Part shown: piece by piece, positions 22,657-34,556 of the stretch
How positions within the stretch are numbered: position 1 is the stretch's first letter
Layout: every line of letters begins with the position of its first letter
Source: Portulaca oleracea
Taxonomy: Eukaryota; Streptophyta; Magnoliopsida; Caryophyllales; Portulacaceae
Length of the DNA stretch: 64,000 nucleotides
NCBI GenBank assembly: GCA_029582165.1
Contig: CM055869.1
Coordinates: forward strand, 59,777,518-59,841,517
Direction: 5' to 3'
The notes under the pieces: generated by a model
What the model saw: only the letters and a program-made list of their open reading frames with translations
Databases searched by the model: none
What the model was told of the DNA's origin: nothing
Made by a program: the position numbers and the translations under genes

Positions 22657-23235
22657 AAAGCTCTAATACCAGTTGGTAGGATTCTCAGGGCGTTGTTAGC
22701 AGACAAACAATAATAAAGGGCAGAAATAAATAAAGGTTCGACACAAGAAATTAACGTGGAAAACCAAATCGGGAAAAACCACGAACGATGCACTATCAAA
22801 TGATTATAGCAGTGTTTCCGAGATTTCCGAACTTTCCAATCTCCCGCAATTTTTTTAAAGTTACAACCTGAAAACTCAACAATCATAGTTGAGCCTCATA
22901 CAACTCCCTCATGCGGCACAAAGATTACAAGTCAACCTCTTTGTGGTCAAATGAAACACTCTCAATTGCGATACCCATAAGCCTAACACCTAGGATCTTT
23001 TTATAGTACAAGGCTAATAAAATTATTTAGGGTTTATAGAGTCCTTACAATAAAGGAATTACAAAAAGATGCGGCTAACAAATTTCATTCAAACTCTTCT
23101 ACCTTGCTCCCCAAAACACAGAGACCAACCCAAAATTGGTTTCCACATTCAATCCAACACTATGATTATTCATTTTTGTTATTATGATTGTTCACTCACA
23201 ATATCCTAAAGCACATACTCCAAGTGTATGTCATA

Positions 23236-24441
23236 TATATTGTTCTAACTGCTAACTTAATTACCAACGAAAAATCATGTAGTACGTATTAGTACATATG
23301 TGTTTGTATGACTATAAAGCCAGATATTATTCACCATGCATGGGGCTATCTAAAGGGAAATTTTATCGGTTATTGTTAATCTGGGTCCCACTTCTTTATA
23401 ATATGAATAAATGCAGATAAAAATAGTTTTATCTCAACATACGCGATGTCTATAGAAAGATTGACATATATAACAACCTATAATATATAAGCAATATCTT
23501 AAATTTTTCTCTCTAACATCATTAAGTTATCTATAGCTATCAAGTGTAAGCTTAATTAAACAAATATTAATTGTATGGATAGCATTAATAGACACAATTT
23601 AGCTTACCTTGACAAAGAAGTCAACATAAAAATATGTTGTTGCCACTTAATTAGAGGCAACTCATTCTTTTCCTATCTCTATAATGTCATTTCATAGTCT
23701 AATCAAGAAAGTGACAGGAGGTTAAAACATGAAGATTAATTTAATTAATTAACCCTAAAACTCAATCATTTCAACCTAAGTATCCTAGGTGAAAAATTAT
23801 TGCATCCAAAGTAATATAAGCCCGTGTTTAGGACTTATAATGAAGTAATTAGAGAGGGTAATTAGTGCTTAAGCATTGAAAAGCATTGGAGTTTATTAAG
23901 GATTAGTGGGGAGTAATTAGACAAGACATGCAATTAGTGGTAGTTAATTAAAGCACTGAAAATCATTAAGGATAGGGCATGGAATTTTACAGCTCAGTAA
24001 AGTGCACTTTCAACTGTCAAATCTAGGGGAGTTAATGTCATGATGATTAGCATTAATAATCATCATCATTATGGGGTGGTAAAAAATGGTTAAACAAGGT
24101 TAAAGATAAGTTTGAATTGACTTTGTAATTTTTGTGCACTATCTCATTTACCCACTTTTAACCTAAGCACAACACTTGTATTATATTGTCATCATGTCTT
24201 CAATTTAATTGAAAGAAAATTTGACATAAATAATCCAATGTTTTGGTGGTCATTCAATAAAAATATACAAATTTTTTATTAAACATGAATCTTGAGGATA
24301 TTATTTATTAGACTTTAATCAAACTTTTTGGTTACTCCGAGGTTTCCCTTCCATATTAATTATCACTTAGTTGATTGTCACGGTCTGTACTATTGCGTTT
24401 TGATTTATAATTTTTAAACAATATTTTATAAATAATTGTAA
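23236..24441. other. AT-rich intergenic, nothing recognised
   Basis: No open frame with a recognisable domain, RNA gene or matched repeat ends. Confidence 0.6.
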
Positions 24442-24443
24442 TA

Positions 24444-24669
24444 CTCCCTCCATTTTGTCGTGTAGGAAAATGTGTTAAAAACTTTGACCGTTAATATCTT
24501 AATTTGTATAATGATTTGTCATACAAAATTGATATCATTAGATTTGTAATGAAAAATAGTATTGAAAAAGTATAATATTATATATTTTTATAAAAAAAAT
24601 TATATTATAAAAATTATTTATTAAAGATTGACACTGAAAATCGTAAAGATAAAAAAAGAACGGAGGGAG
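24444..24669. mobile_element. Stowaway-type MITE, TSD TA
   Basis: Canonical ends CTCCCTCC ... GGAGGGAG, with TA at 24442-24443 and 24670-24671; 226 bp, no coding capacity. Confidence 0.8.
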
Positions 24670-24671
24670 TA

Positions 24672-27489
24672 TTATACTTCGAGGATAGTATTTTTCATTA
24701 CAAATCTAATGGTATATAATACATTAATAATTCAATGTATATATTTAGAAATTTATGCTCAAAAAATTAAAATTTGCATGATTGCAAATTTTCCAAAGAC
24801 GACAATTAATATGGAATGGAAGGAATAATTAATTAACTAAACTTATATAGATAGTGGTTTTGACATGTAGATAAGGACTCACTAAGAAAATTATTAAAAA
24901 TAAAAAAGTATTTCTGAAGATCATACTCTTTATATCCAAGGTAGTAAAAGAGTGATAATCCCATAAAATATTATTATATTATTTTGTCTACCTTTTTTAA
25001 TTAATTTGTTCTTATTTGTAGTAAAAAGTGAAAACATAAAAAGTTTGATAATTGCACGATGCTAAGATAATTAGTGAATGGAAAGGTATGTATAAATTAT
25101 TATATAGATGCGGACCGACCTTAGTTTAAAAAATACTTTTTATCATACTGCACTTTTTCTTAAAATGTTTGAGTAATTGACTAATGTTCCCTAGATACCT
25201 AAATAAACATGTAAACATGAATAACTATCCTTATCAAGGATGTTTTTTCTTAAAAATTTTGAAATTGACTATTGATTAATAAGCAAATTAATTTATGATA
25301 TTGAGTAATTACACAAATGAAAAAAATAAATATTATATTTGCATAATAGAATGAAGAGAATATATACAAATTAATTCACTAACATAAGGAGGGGAGACAC
25401 AATATGTCCCTTTTTATTTGTCAAATTACTTAACTATTTTTACAATTTTCAATAATTATAATCCTCACATACTGTCCTAATAAATGAAAATTTTGCACCT
25501 TTCCGAGGACATCTTTGAAAATTTGCCTACTTTTTTACTACATTCCTTATATTTCTTAGTTTTGTGAAAATAATTTTAGGTACAAATAATTAAGGACCAA
25601 AGCACTTTCTCTTCATATGATAGCACAGTTTGACAATGTTTATAGTGGTACCAAAATAGTCATAATTTTTTAAAAAAAAAGAAAAAAAAATGATTATTTT
25701 TGACACGTCATTTTTTTACAGTACTTAATAATTAATCGCAAATTAAAGAACCAATCACTGGTTTTTATTATTCCACAATTATTACTAGTTCTCCATGTTC
25801 AAAAATATTGTCAATTATTTATTTATAGGTAAGAATGAAAGTGACTACTTGTGTGTAAAATATAAATTATAAAGGATTTTTTTGATGTTAATAATATTAA
25901 TTTTAGGGATATTGGACAATAATAATTCATATTATTTTCTTGAACATTAGCATCACACAAACTCAATCGGTGGTGTACTATTGGAGAAAATAGATCAAAA
26001 GTTGGTACGATCAATATCCAAGAAAATACTTTGTATTATTTTTATCTAATACTCCCAAAATTAAATATTATTGACGTCCACAAATTCAATTACAAACTAT
26101 ATTTAAATTCTTTTCAGAATGGTACTTTTAGAGTACTCATTACCCATCCTTAAATTCCCATGGTACTTTATTTACCTAAATTTTTGTAAGAAGTTAAATT
26201 TCTGGGAAAAAAAAATTCATCGATATTGATTATAAAATTTATTACAAATTTAATAATATTATTACAAAATTAATTAATTTCTATAAATTTATTAGTTTCT
26301 AATGAATATTTGTTGGTTATAAATTATCCTTATTGATGTTATAAATTTGTTGGTTATAAATGTATGGTTTTCCTCTCTAATAACAAAATTTTCACATTTC
26401 ATGCATGCTAGAGGAGTGGGTCCTACATCTTTCATTTCTAATTTAATCTCAATCACTTACATCTATATTGACATCCAAATTAACTTAATATTTTTCTTCA
26501 CAATTAATTAAAGCTAATGGTATATTCTATGATAACTAAACAAATAATGACAAACTTAAAGGAACAAAGACAAAATTGAATGATTACTTTGGACTCTAGA
26601 ATGACTGATTAGTCTTATAGTCTAGTACTTAATTGCTATTGTTAATTTTAGTGGTGGATGGCATAAATAATTTTGTGGAGGCTATCAAGATTTTTTTTAT
26701 TCCACCAATTCCTTGTATTTGATATTGTAAATATATGTAATATATTGAATATTGTGGTGGACCTCTTTGGATCTATTAAATGTATTAAAATAAGTTAATT
26801 TTTTATGGTATTGAATTTGTGTAAAAGTTTGATAAATTTAGAAATGTTGATAAATTTTGTAATAATATTGAAAAATTTATGATGAATTTTATAATAAATA
26901 TTTGATGACTTTTTTTTATAAAGATTTAACATTTGATGAACCTAGGCAGATATACTCCAAGATGTAACATATAACAATGTGCGCATGTACCCACTGACGG
27001 ATCCCAGGCATGAGTAAGGGTGGTCGCGGCTACCGGTAACAAAAAAAATAATTATTAATTTAGTGTAATTAGGATAAAAAAATTATGGGTTATATATATT
27101 GAATAAATATAATAGTATATTGGTTACTCCTAATCAAAATACTTAAATCCACCACCGTATGCACTACGATAAATCACAGGACGTGTCATAAGCTAGTTGT
27201 TTTCAAAGACAATGAGTGCTATTTAAAACTATTGAAAAAGTAGTGAGGCTTTGGAGGTTTAAATTAAAAACAAGAATAAGGGACAATAATTATAGAGTAG
27301 CTAGGGGGACATGAAGTGAGGCTAGAGGTCATTCATAGTACAAGGGAATTGAAGATGTTGTAAGCTATGAAAGCTACATATACCTTGACAATGACTCTAC
27401 AAAGAAAATAGATGTAGCTGGTAAAGTCTGACACGACATGATAATACAAACTAAATTTAGAGTTAAATTGCTGAGAGAAACGTAAACAA
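24672..27489. other. AT-rich intergenic, nothing recognised
   Basis: Positions 26,690-26,940 resemble, on the opposite strand, the repeat in PPR intron 1 near 43,590-43,740. No gene is seen. Confidence 0.55.
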
Positions 27490-27870
27490 TGTACAAACTT
27501 AACCAATTTCAACATGTTTTGATCATTCACTTTGATAATGTACAACGTAATTTCAATACTGGTTTCGCTTACACAAGGTTTGGAAAGATCTATAATAGAG
27601 GCTAAGAGACTGCTATGTACTTGTACCTAAGTTCTTGATTCCGTGAGCCACTCCTGCTAAAACCTTGTTATATGGTATCAGCAAATATGTTTCTACGCGG
27701 ATACAAACTTAACCAATTTCAACATGGTTTGATTATTTACTTTGAAAACGTACAACTTCCAGTGCATGTTTTGCTAACACAAAGTTTGGAAAGATCCATA
27801 ATAGAGGATCAGAATTCTAGCTACGAGTAGCTTTTGCTAAAACTTTGTTATATGGTATTAAAGAACATTT
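27490..27870. repeat. Diverged direct duplication, offset ~215 bp
   Basis: TACAAACTTAACCAATTTCA occurs at about 27,491 and 27,702. Each copy continues through AAGTTTGGAAAGATC, ATAATAGAGG and CTTGTTATATGGTAT. The second copy is shorter. Confidence 0.75.
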
Positions 27871-28548
27871 GATTTCTATTAATCATAACAATTTTTTCTT
27901 CATCTCAAACAATTAATTTTTATTTTAACATTTTTCAATTTTACCTTAGTATATACGACTGCATGATAAGAAAGTAATTATAAGATATTCATATATATGC
28001 AGTCTTTAAAATTCAAACCGTAAGCGAATCTAAACTATTTTCAAACTCGACACGAAATTAATCCATTCTTTAAATTGATTGGCCTAAAATAACTTGTTAG
28101 CCACCCTAAAATAACCCAAGAAACAAATGAGAACCAAGTACATGAGCAGAAGAATGATGTGGCTTTCACAAAAACAAACAAGTATGTGCATGTTTACAGT
28201 ACATAATATAATTGGTCACAATAATTAGGGCAGATAATCATAAATCAATATCATAAATAGTGGGATATGTCTAATTATGAAATATTGCAGCCATAAAAAA
28301 AAAATAAAAAAAATGTGTAGGCAGTCAGATATATATAGCAGCCATATATAAATAATTATATACAACTGTTTTTCACCATTAGCAGTACTTTTTCTTCTTT
28401 CTTTCTTCATATACAGTTTTTCATCACACTATCAACTGTGAATGTTTTTCTCTCTCTCATTCTGAATAGTTGACTCTTGATTATTGTGAAGGGACAATGT
28501 GAATGTTTGTGTATATGAATTTGGTTGGTTTATATTATGACTATGATC

Positions 28549-28815
28549 GAGCAAAAATTTGGATCCGGGTGAATTTGGGTCGGATAAATTTAGTTAATGT
28601 CAAAATTTGTTGGACTAGAAATTCATGTCCGAACCTAGTTTGATTTCGGGTCGGATCGAGTTGAACAAAGCTAAAATCTGGTTCAGACAATAGAAAGAGA
28701 GAAATTTTATGTCCGAGAATATTCGGTCAATTTCAAAATTCGGACTAAAAAACTATGTTCATATCCGGTTTTGTCCTGGTCGGACAATTCGGGTATTTCG
28801 AGCCGAACAAAATTT
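28549..28815. mobile_element. AGCTGGCAAA/TTCGGACA family copy
   Basis: From about GAGCAAAAATTTGGATCCGG to AAAATTTTGCCAGCTCTA. The right end matches the inverse of the AGAGCTGGCAAA end of the 4,798 element. Confidence 0.65.
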
Positions 28816-30898
28816 TGCCAGCTCTAAATGCATGATTTTACTTGTATTGATAATTGTATGTCAAAATTCTTGTAGATTATTATAATTGACTCATTAAATA
28901 TATTCAACTGCAACAATAAGAAGAATAGAAATACAAAATACATTATTATTTCTAAACTATTTATTTACATATCATACTATTGCACCTAAATATGGATGAT
29001 ATTTCATAATTATTAGAATGAAACACTTACATTAATCTCATGAGTTATATTACTTAATACCTAATTGTAGAGAGAAAGAACCTAATCATGGGCCCTAGCC
29101 CCTAAATTAATATCTGCAAGTCTGGCACGGATAAGACAAGCCCAAATTGACATCAAACGTTTAAACTCTTCTCATTAGGCCCAGCCCATGGTGTATTGGG
29201 CCAACAATCTAGGCCTTGAGCCCAAGTATGAAAACCTGCAAACTCATCCTAATCAAGAGTGAGTATTATTTAGGGTAATTGACCCCAATGGCCCATAAGT
29301 CAAATTGACAGAAAATACTCTTCAAGGACCATGGAATCCTGATTTGTATTAAAAAATGGGACCCACATGCCACATTGCCGAGTGGCATGACATATTTCAA
29401 TAACTTTTTTTTTTTTTGCAGTTTGTTGCATGAATAATTGAAGCTGTCCTTTCTTCCAAAAAAAAAAAACTGGAAAAAGGAGAGGAAGGGGATTCTTTGC
29501 AAAGAGGGAGAGAGGGAAGAAGAATAAGAGGTCGTCAATGTAGTTGACAAATCGATGGTGAGATGAGAGGAGTTAGGATTTAAGATGGTGAGAAACTGAG
29601 AGTGAAATTGAAATAGAGGCATCTTCGGAACCTCGTGTTCCTCCTCTTCCTTTTCTTCTTCTTCTTCAATTCCATCATGTAAGGTTTAATATATGTATTC
29701 ATGGTTCGTTATATATGTAATCTATGGATATTAATATGGTAATCTATGATTGTGTTTTGTTCGTTTGGTTTACCCTTGATGAAGACATCAACAAATTATA
29801 ATATGTCATTGGCAACGTTGTTGGAACGGAATGTAATTTGTTTGGATAAGTACATATAAAATTAATAAAGCACTAGTTCATAATTGATGGTTGACGAAAT
29901 ACATGTAATAATTATGGATGAGTACACCATACCAAAAACTTCAATCCATAGAATAAAATACTTTAAAAGTCTTTAACACATGATAATCCATGACAATACA
30001 CTGACTACATTCATGATTAGTGATATGTGTTATCTATGGATACTATTATAGAAATTCATGATTGTTTAGGTTTGTGATGAAATGCCTATCAACCTATGTA
30101 GACTTCTATAATAGTATTAATGGATAACACATATCACAAATCTAACACAATCATGGAAGTTTTTTGCATTATTAAATTGGATGGATATTTATATTTTAGA
30201 TGTCTTTTTTATTATTAAATTTGTTTGTTTATTTATTCACATCTTGTGCATCACACACACGAATTTAAGACTAGTTAATATAAAGTGAAAGTTTTTTTTT
30301 TGGTTTTTTGAATTGTGTTTATTGTGACAAATAATTTGGTAAGGAGGGAATATTTAAAATCCTAAATACATAAATTTTGATGTAAACAATGATCAAGTTA
30401 TTGTTCGTTCTCTATGATAGTTGAGATGATTATGTTATTGTTCATACTTTTTGATGTAAACAATGATTGCGATACAATTATACTCGATAAATATAGTAAC
30501 TTTAAACAATTCAAGATGATTGTTAATCATCTTGATTAATTCCAGACATATATCTTAATCCATGCGAATTAAAAACAATTTCGTTTTTTATTTGGATAAC
30601 AACAACAATTTCTTTAATTATTTTTTTTCATCTTTTGATTTGTCAAAAGATAAATGAATAAAGAAACATGGGTGCGTTTTAGCTGGAGGTGGAACATAAT
30701 TGGAGGAACCAGAAATTGGTAATTGAGATGACAACCGTTATTGACGAAGCATTCATCATCATTTAGAGCAGCTGACTCAGCTCACTAACAAAATATTTGG
30801 CCTAAAAAAATACATAACCCATGCAAGATGACCATTTTCTTTTATTAATGCCATTAATAATAACAATAATAATAATAATAATAATAACAACGATAATA
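28816..30898. other. AT-rich intergenic with one small hairpin
   Basis: The long frame on the - strand at 29266-29622 is low-complexity and unrecognised. An inverted repeat at 30,020-30,137 is listed separately. Confidence 0.5.
30020..30137. repeat. 118-bp hairpin, 34-bp arms
   Basis: Left arm GTGATATGTGTTATCTATGG ... ATTATAGAA (30020-30053); right arm TTCTATAATAGTATTAATGG ... ATATCAC (30104-30137); loop 50 nt. Partial pairing extends outward through CATGATTA / CAATCATGG. Confidence 0.75.
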
Positions 30899-31157
30899 CT
30901 CTGTTCGTTTCATATTAGTTATCTTTCTATTAATTGTCACGGTTTCTAATATTATTTTTTTAATTGATAATTTCGTATATAATATTTTATTAACGGCTAC
31001 AATATTATACTTTTAGCATAATATTTTTCGCTATGAATATAATGGTAATAATTTTATTTAACAATTCGTTTTATATATTTAGAACCTATGGTTAAAATTT
31101 TTAAATTAAATTTGACCGTGTAATTTCAAAAAAAAAACAAATAATATGAAATGGAAG
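30899..31157. mobile_element. Stowaway-like MITE, diverged, TSD TA
   Basis: Left end CTCTGTTCGTTTCATATTAG; right end, reverse-complemented, CTTCCATTTCATATTATTTG; TA on both sides. (TAA)n runs flank it. Confidence 0.6.
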
Positions 31158-31439
31158 TAATAATAATAATAATAATAACAATAATAATAATAATAATATA
31201 TGTCCACCTAATTATTTAATTGTGCTCACATCATTGTTATGTGGACTCAACTAAAAATTAACTCAAAGTAATAAATAGTTTTTGGTTTGGTGAAATATTT
31301 CCATCAAGAAACCTACTATCATGCGACTCTATGCCTATTGGAGTTTATTATAACCAAATATTAGCTATTGAAAAGTCTTTTGTTTTTTTTAAAAATTATG
31401 ATCATTATAAGTTTATTCATTTCTTTTATAATTAGTACC

Positions 31440-31610
31440 TTTTTTTTTTTTGAAACAGGATCGCTCACTATATTGATAATTTGTCCATGAGTACAAAGGG
31501 TTTAATCAGGTATAGGCAAATTCCCAACCAAACCTGTTCGTCCCCAACTGGCAAAACTTTTGCAAGGTGATGGGCAACAGTATTCCCATCCCTTTTAATG
31601 TGGACCCAAT
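31440..31610 (-). mobile_element. 5'-truncated LINE tail (RNase H end) with poly(A) and target duplication
   Basis: On the - strand NWVHIKRDGNTVAHHLAKVL then GDEQVWLG ... FVLMDKLSI ends at a TAG (31470-31468) and is followed by TGAGCGATCCTGTTTC and a poly(A) (T run at 31,440-31,451 on +). HIKRDGNTVAHHLAK is the RNase H-like end of plant L1-type elements. Flanks TATAATTAGTA and TATGATTAGTA look like an imperfect target duplication. Only the last about 170 bp were inserted. Confidence 0.8.
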
Positions 31611-31621
31611 TATGATTAGTA

Positions 31622-32758
31622 TTTAAGTACGTAGCACAAATTTATTAGGTAGAGAAAAAAACTTAATTTATTTTATATATATATGTGACAACTAAATAAT
31701 CTAAGCTTATTTGAACATTTTTTGAGAAGAATATGTCAAAATTTCCACCTATATTCACGAGTTTTCATTGATGTTAATTTATTCTCTAGCTATTTCACAA
31801 CTGAATAATCTTAAGCAAAAGTAATTAATATTTATTTAAGAACTCTTAACTAAATAAACTAATGAAATCTTTAAAAAACTCTCTCATGATATTAGCTATC
31901 TAAGCATGATTTAGTTGCCAAATAACCGTTGTATTGTTCATTATTTTTTTTTTAAAAAAACATAAAGGTGTGTTCAGCTCAACTATTAAAATAATGAAAT
32001 GGTCCATTATTTGAAGATCAATATATGATATATACATAATACATCTAGCTCAAAAAGAAATGCCACCAATATTTTATATATAATCACTTTAGGGCATATC
32101 ACATATAATAAAATATTCATGTAGGAGTGAACTATTTTTAAAAGTAATTTACAACAATTAATTAAAAATAAAGATTCTTTTATCAGGTAATCAAGCAAAA
32201 TTTTTCCTGGGACAATAGACTTGTTGGATGCAGCCAAGAGAAAAGATTTTTGGGTTTTTAGTAAATCCCATCACATCTCAGGGAATTTATTATAATTTTA
32301 GAATCATTTTTTAATGAAAATTTTAAACATGTTTTTGTTCTTAACTTTCAAGAGTATTTGCTATCTACAATTTCTTTCAACAAATCCATATTCGGTAAGA
32401 GTATTATTGGTAAGGGTAATTTAAATCCAAAAAGTGTTATTTAATCGATCAATGTTAAAATTTGATGAGAAATTGATGTCCGTATCTAGTTTTTTTTATT
32501 CGGACAATTTGGACGGAACAAATTTAATTAGGTAAAGCCGATTTAGATAATAGAAAAAAGAGAAATATTGTATCCGAATATTCAATAAATTCGATAAATG
32601 TCAAAATTCAGACAAAAATATAGAACTAATTAGGTTTTTACCCCTTTAAGTTTTGAGAAAATAAGATTTTACCTCCTAGGTTTCGGAAATTAGGTTTAAC
32701 CTACCTCAACTTTAAACTAAGTAATAAATTCCCAACTTACACTTGTATTAAAGATTAA
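31622..32758. other. AT-rich intergenic, nothing recognised
   Basis: Positions 32,400-32,620 contain weak traces of the TTCGGACAATT family (GATGAGAAATTGATGTCCG). No gene is seen. Confidence 0.5.
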
Positions 32759-32993
32759 GGTCCTGTTTTTTTCTACGGTTGTAACAACTCATACAACTAC
32801 CAAACTCACCACACTTTACCACAAATCATTACTTTTCTCTCTCTTCATTTTTCTCTTTCCTCACTTTTCTCCTCTACCTTTTACATTTCCTCTCCTCATC
32901 TACTCCACATACTAATAACCCACCACAATTCCACCACACCCACCACAATTCCACCACACCATATCGCAAAATACTGCAGAAAAGAACATGGAC
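32759..32993. mobile_element. Tourist-like MITE, GGTCCTGTT family, TSD TAA
   Basis: Ends GGTCCTGTTTTTTTCTACGG and, reverse-complemented, GTCCATGTTCTTTTCTGCAG, with TAA at 32756-32758 and 32994-32996. Confidence 0.8.
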
Positions 32994-33429
32994 TAAATAC
33001 ATCCTTTTTCAGATGAAGTTAGCATTTACATTAATGTGAATTGACCAAATGTCTTCCATTTAAAAATCCATTTGCACACATGACAAATTAAACTCATTCC
33101 AGTCCCCTTCCTCACCTTCGTTCAATATCTGAGTTTTCATTCTTTGATTCATCCAGTGTTTCAAGCAGGACAACCTTAACGACGATGATAGGAGATGCGA
33201 TACTTTGTTATTATTTTTGGGAGGGGTAAATATGTCTTTTTTTACTTTTAATTAGGGTCATCTCAGACTTTTTACACCTTTTTACAAGGGTAGTTTTGTC
33301 TTTCACCGAAAAAAGGGTAAAATAATTATGAGTTTAAACTTGAGGTAGGGTAAACCTAATTTCCAAAACCTTGAAGGTAAAATCCTACCTTCTCAAAACG
33401 TCAATGGGTAATATATAATATTATATAGC

Positions 33430-33830
33430 AAACCCCGATTTTTCCCAAATCGTCCAAACTCAGATAGTTAGATTGGATAAAATTTTGGCAACATGGTTTT
33501 ATATGTACAAAGATAACAAATATGCTTTTCGGATTTTGGCTAGAACTAGCCGACAAAATTTTATCTAATTTGGAATATCCAAATTGTCTGACCCAAAAAA
33601 TCGAGTCAGGACATAGGTTTTTGTCTAATCTTTGATATTGATCGAATACTCGGACATAAGATTTCTTTTTTTTATTATTCGAACTTGATTTCAACTTGAT
33701 TTTAGTTTCATCCAAATTATCTGACCTGAAATAGAACTGAATCCTAACAAAAAAATCTCATTCTGACTGTGACATCAATCAAATTTATCAGACCCAAATT
33801 TAGCCGAACCCGAGTTTTTTTGCCCGTTAC
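33430..33830. mobile_element. AGCTGGCAAA/TTCGGACA family, decayed copy
   Basis: Shows AAATCGTCCAAACTC, TTGTCTGACCCAAAAAATCG, ACTCGGACATAAGATTTC and GAACCCGAGTTTTTTTGCC in the family order. It may be two overlapping copies. Confidence 0.55.
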
Positions 33831-34340
33831 TATTCTTTCTTCATTATTTTCTTAGGGAGTGTTTGGTAGGAATCCCATGGAAATTTTTTCCGGGGAGGAA
33901 ATGTTCTATGGGAAAGATTTCCTTAAGAAAAATTTTCCTTAACCCTTCTTAAGAGAAATTTTCCCTAGAAAAATGAGAAAATGGTGGGTCCATTGTGAAA
34001 ACTTTCACGAAGTCAATCTACATCTAAACATGAGAAAATAAATCACCCGAAAAAATTGACCATTTCCCACGGCCCTTAATTCTTACACAAATGACAAAAC
34101 TACACGCGCTGACGCGCATATCCAAAGTACGCCAGAGTTTGCCAGTCTCCCCTCCAAATCCAAATAACAAGTACTAATACCGCGTCAACTCTTTCTTTCA
34201 CATCCAAAATCACAATCCTTTTTTTTTTCTTCTTTTTCTTTTTTGCAAAAAAAAAAAAAAAAAACCACCAAAATTCACAAAATTAAATTCCAAATTCCAT
34301 TGTCTTCCCAACTCCTTCTTCCTCTCTCTTTCTCACTTTA
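33831..34340. other. MUN promoter region with a GTTTGGTAGGAA-type MITE
   Basis: Positions 33,852-34,085 start GAGTGTTTGGTAGGAATCCC and carry the TTTCCC/GGGAAA foldback typical of the GCGTTTGG family, so this MITE lies 0.5-0.7 kb upstream of the MUN start codon. The rest is pyrimidine-rich leader or promoter. Confidence 0.5.

Positions 34341-34349
<9 letters not shown>

Positions 34350-34380
<31 letters not shown>
34350..34380 (+). repeat. (CT)n tract in the probable 5' leader of the MUN gene
   Basis: An almost pure CT run of about 30 nt lies 180-210 nt before the start codon, within a pyrimidine-rich stretch beginning near 34,200. CT-rich leaders are common in plant genes and often lie at or just after the transcription start. 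No convincing TATA box was assigned. Confidence 0.7.
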
Positions 34381-34381
<1 letters not shown>

Positions 34382-34556
34382 AAACCTCTCATCTTGATCA
34401 TCAATCAAAATCCCCTCCCTTACACTCCAAGCATCGAATTTCCTCATTCTTCTTCCAAACTCTCAATACCCACAAAATATCTCCGCTCAAATCCAATCTT
34501 CCGACCAAATTTTCCCACCAATCCTTCAAAAAACCAAGAAAAAGGAATTCTAAATC

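Larger units (their letters stand above)
20598..23159 (-). mobile_element. Copia LTR retrotransposon, internally deleted, TSD CTATG
   Basis: On the - strand the 5' LTR is 23159-22674 and the 3' LTR 21101-20598 (TGTTAGG...CCAACA as read on +). The 5-bp TSD CTATG lies at 20593-20597 and 23160-23164. The primer-binding site TGGTATTAGAGC (22671-22660) matches initiator tRNA-Met use. Only gag and a protease portion remain; integrase, reverse transcriptase and RNase H are absent from the 1.57-kb interior. It was probably moved in trans or became inactive after deletion. Confidence 0.9.
20536..23235. mobile_element. MITE-like repeat split by the copia insertion
   Basis: The left part (20,536-20,597: TTTATTAGGTGCATCTAGAG, GATTGTTCAC) and right part (23,160-23,235: GATTGTTCAC, AAAGCACATACTCC, GTGTATG) together match the element in PPR intron 1 at 43,759-43,935. 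The copia element lies between them. Confidence 0.6.

Noticed and set aside
27650..27690. Primer-binding site TGGTATCAGC after an LTR
   Set aside because: No TG..CA LTR ends next to it and no internal domains; kept only as a direct duplication.
29266..29622. 118-aa open frame on the - strand
   Set aside because: Low-complexity Ser/Phe/Lys runs, no recognisable family, no splice-supported extension.
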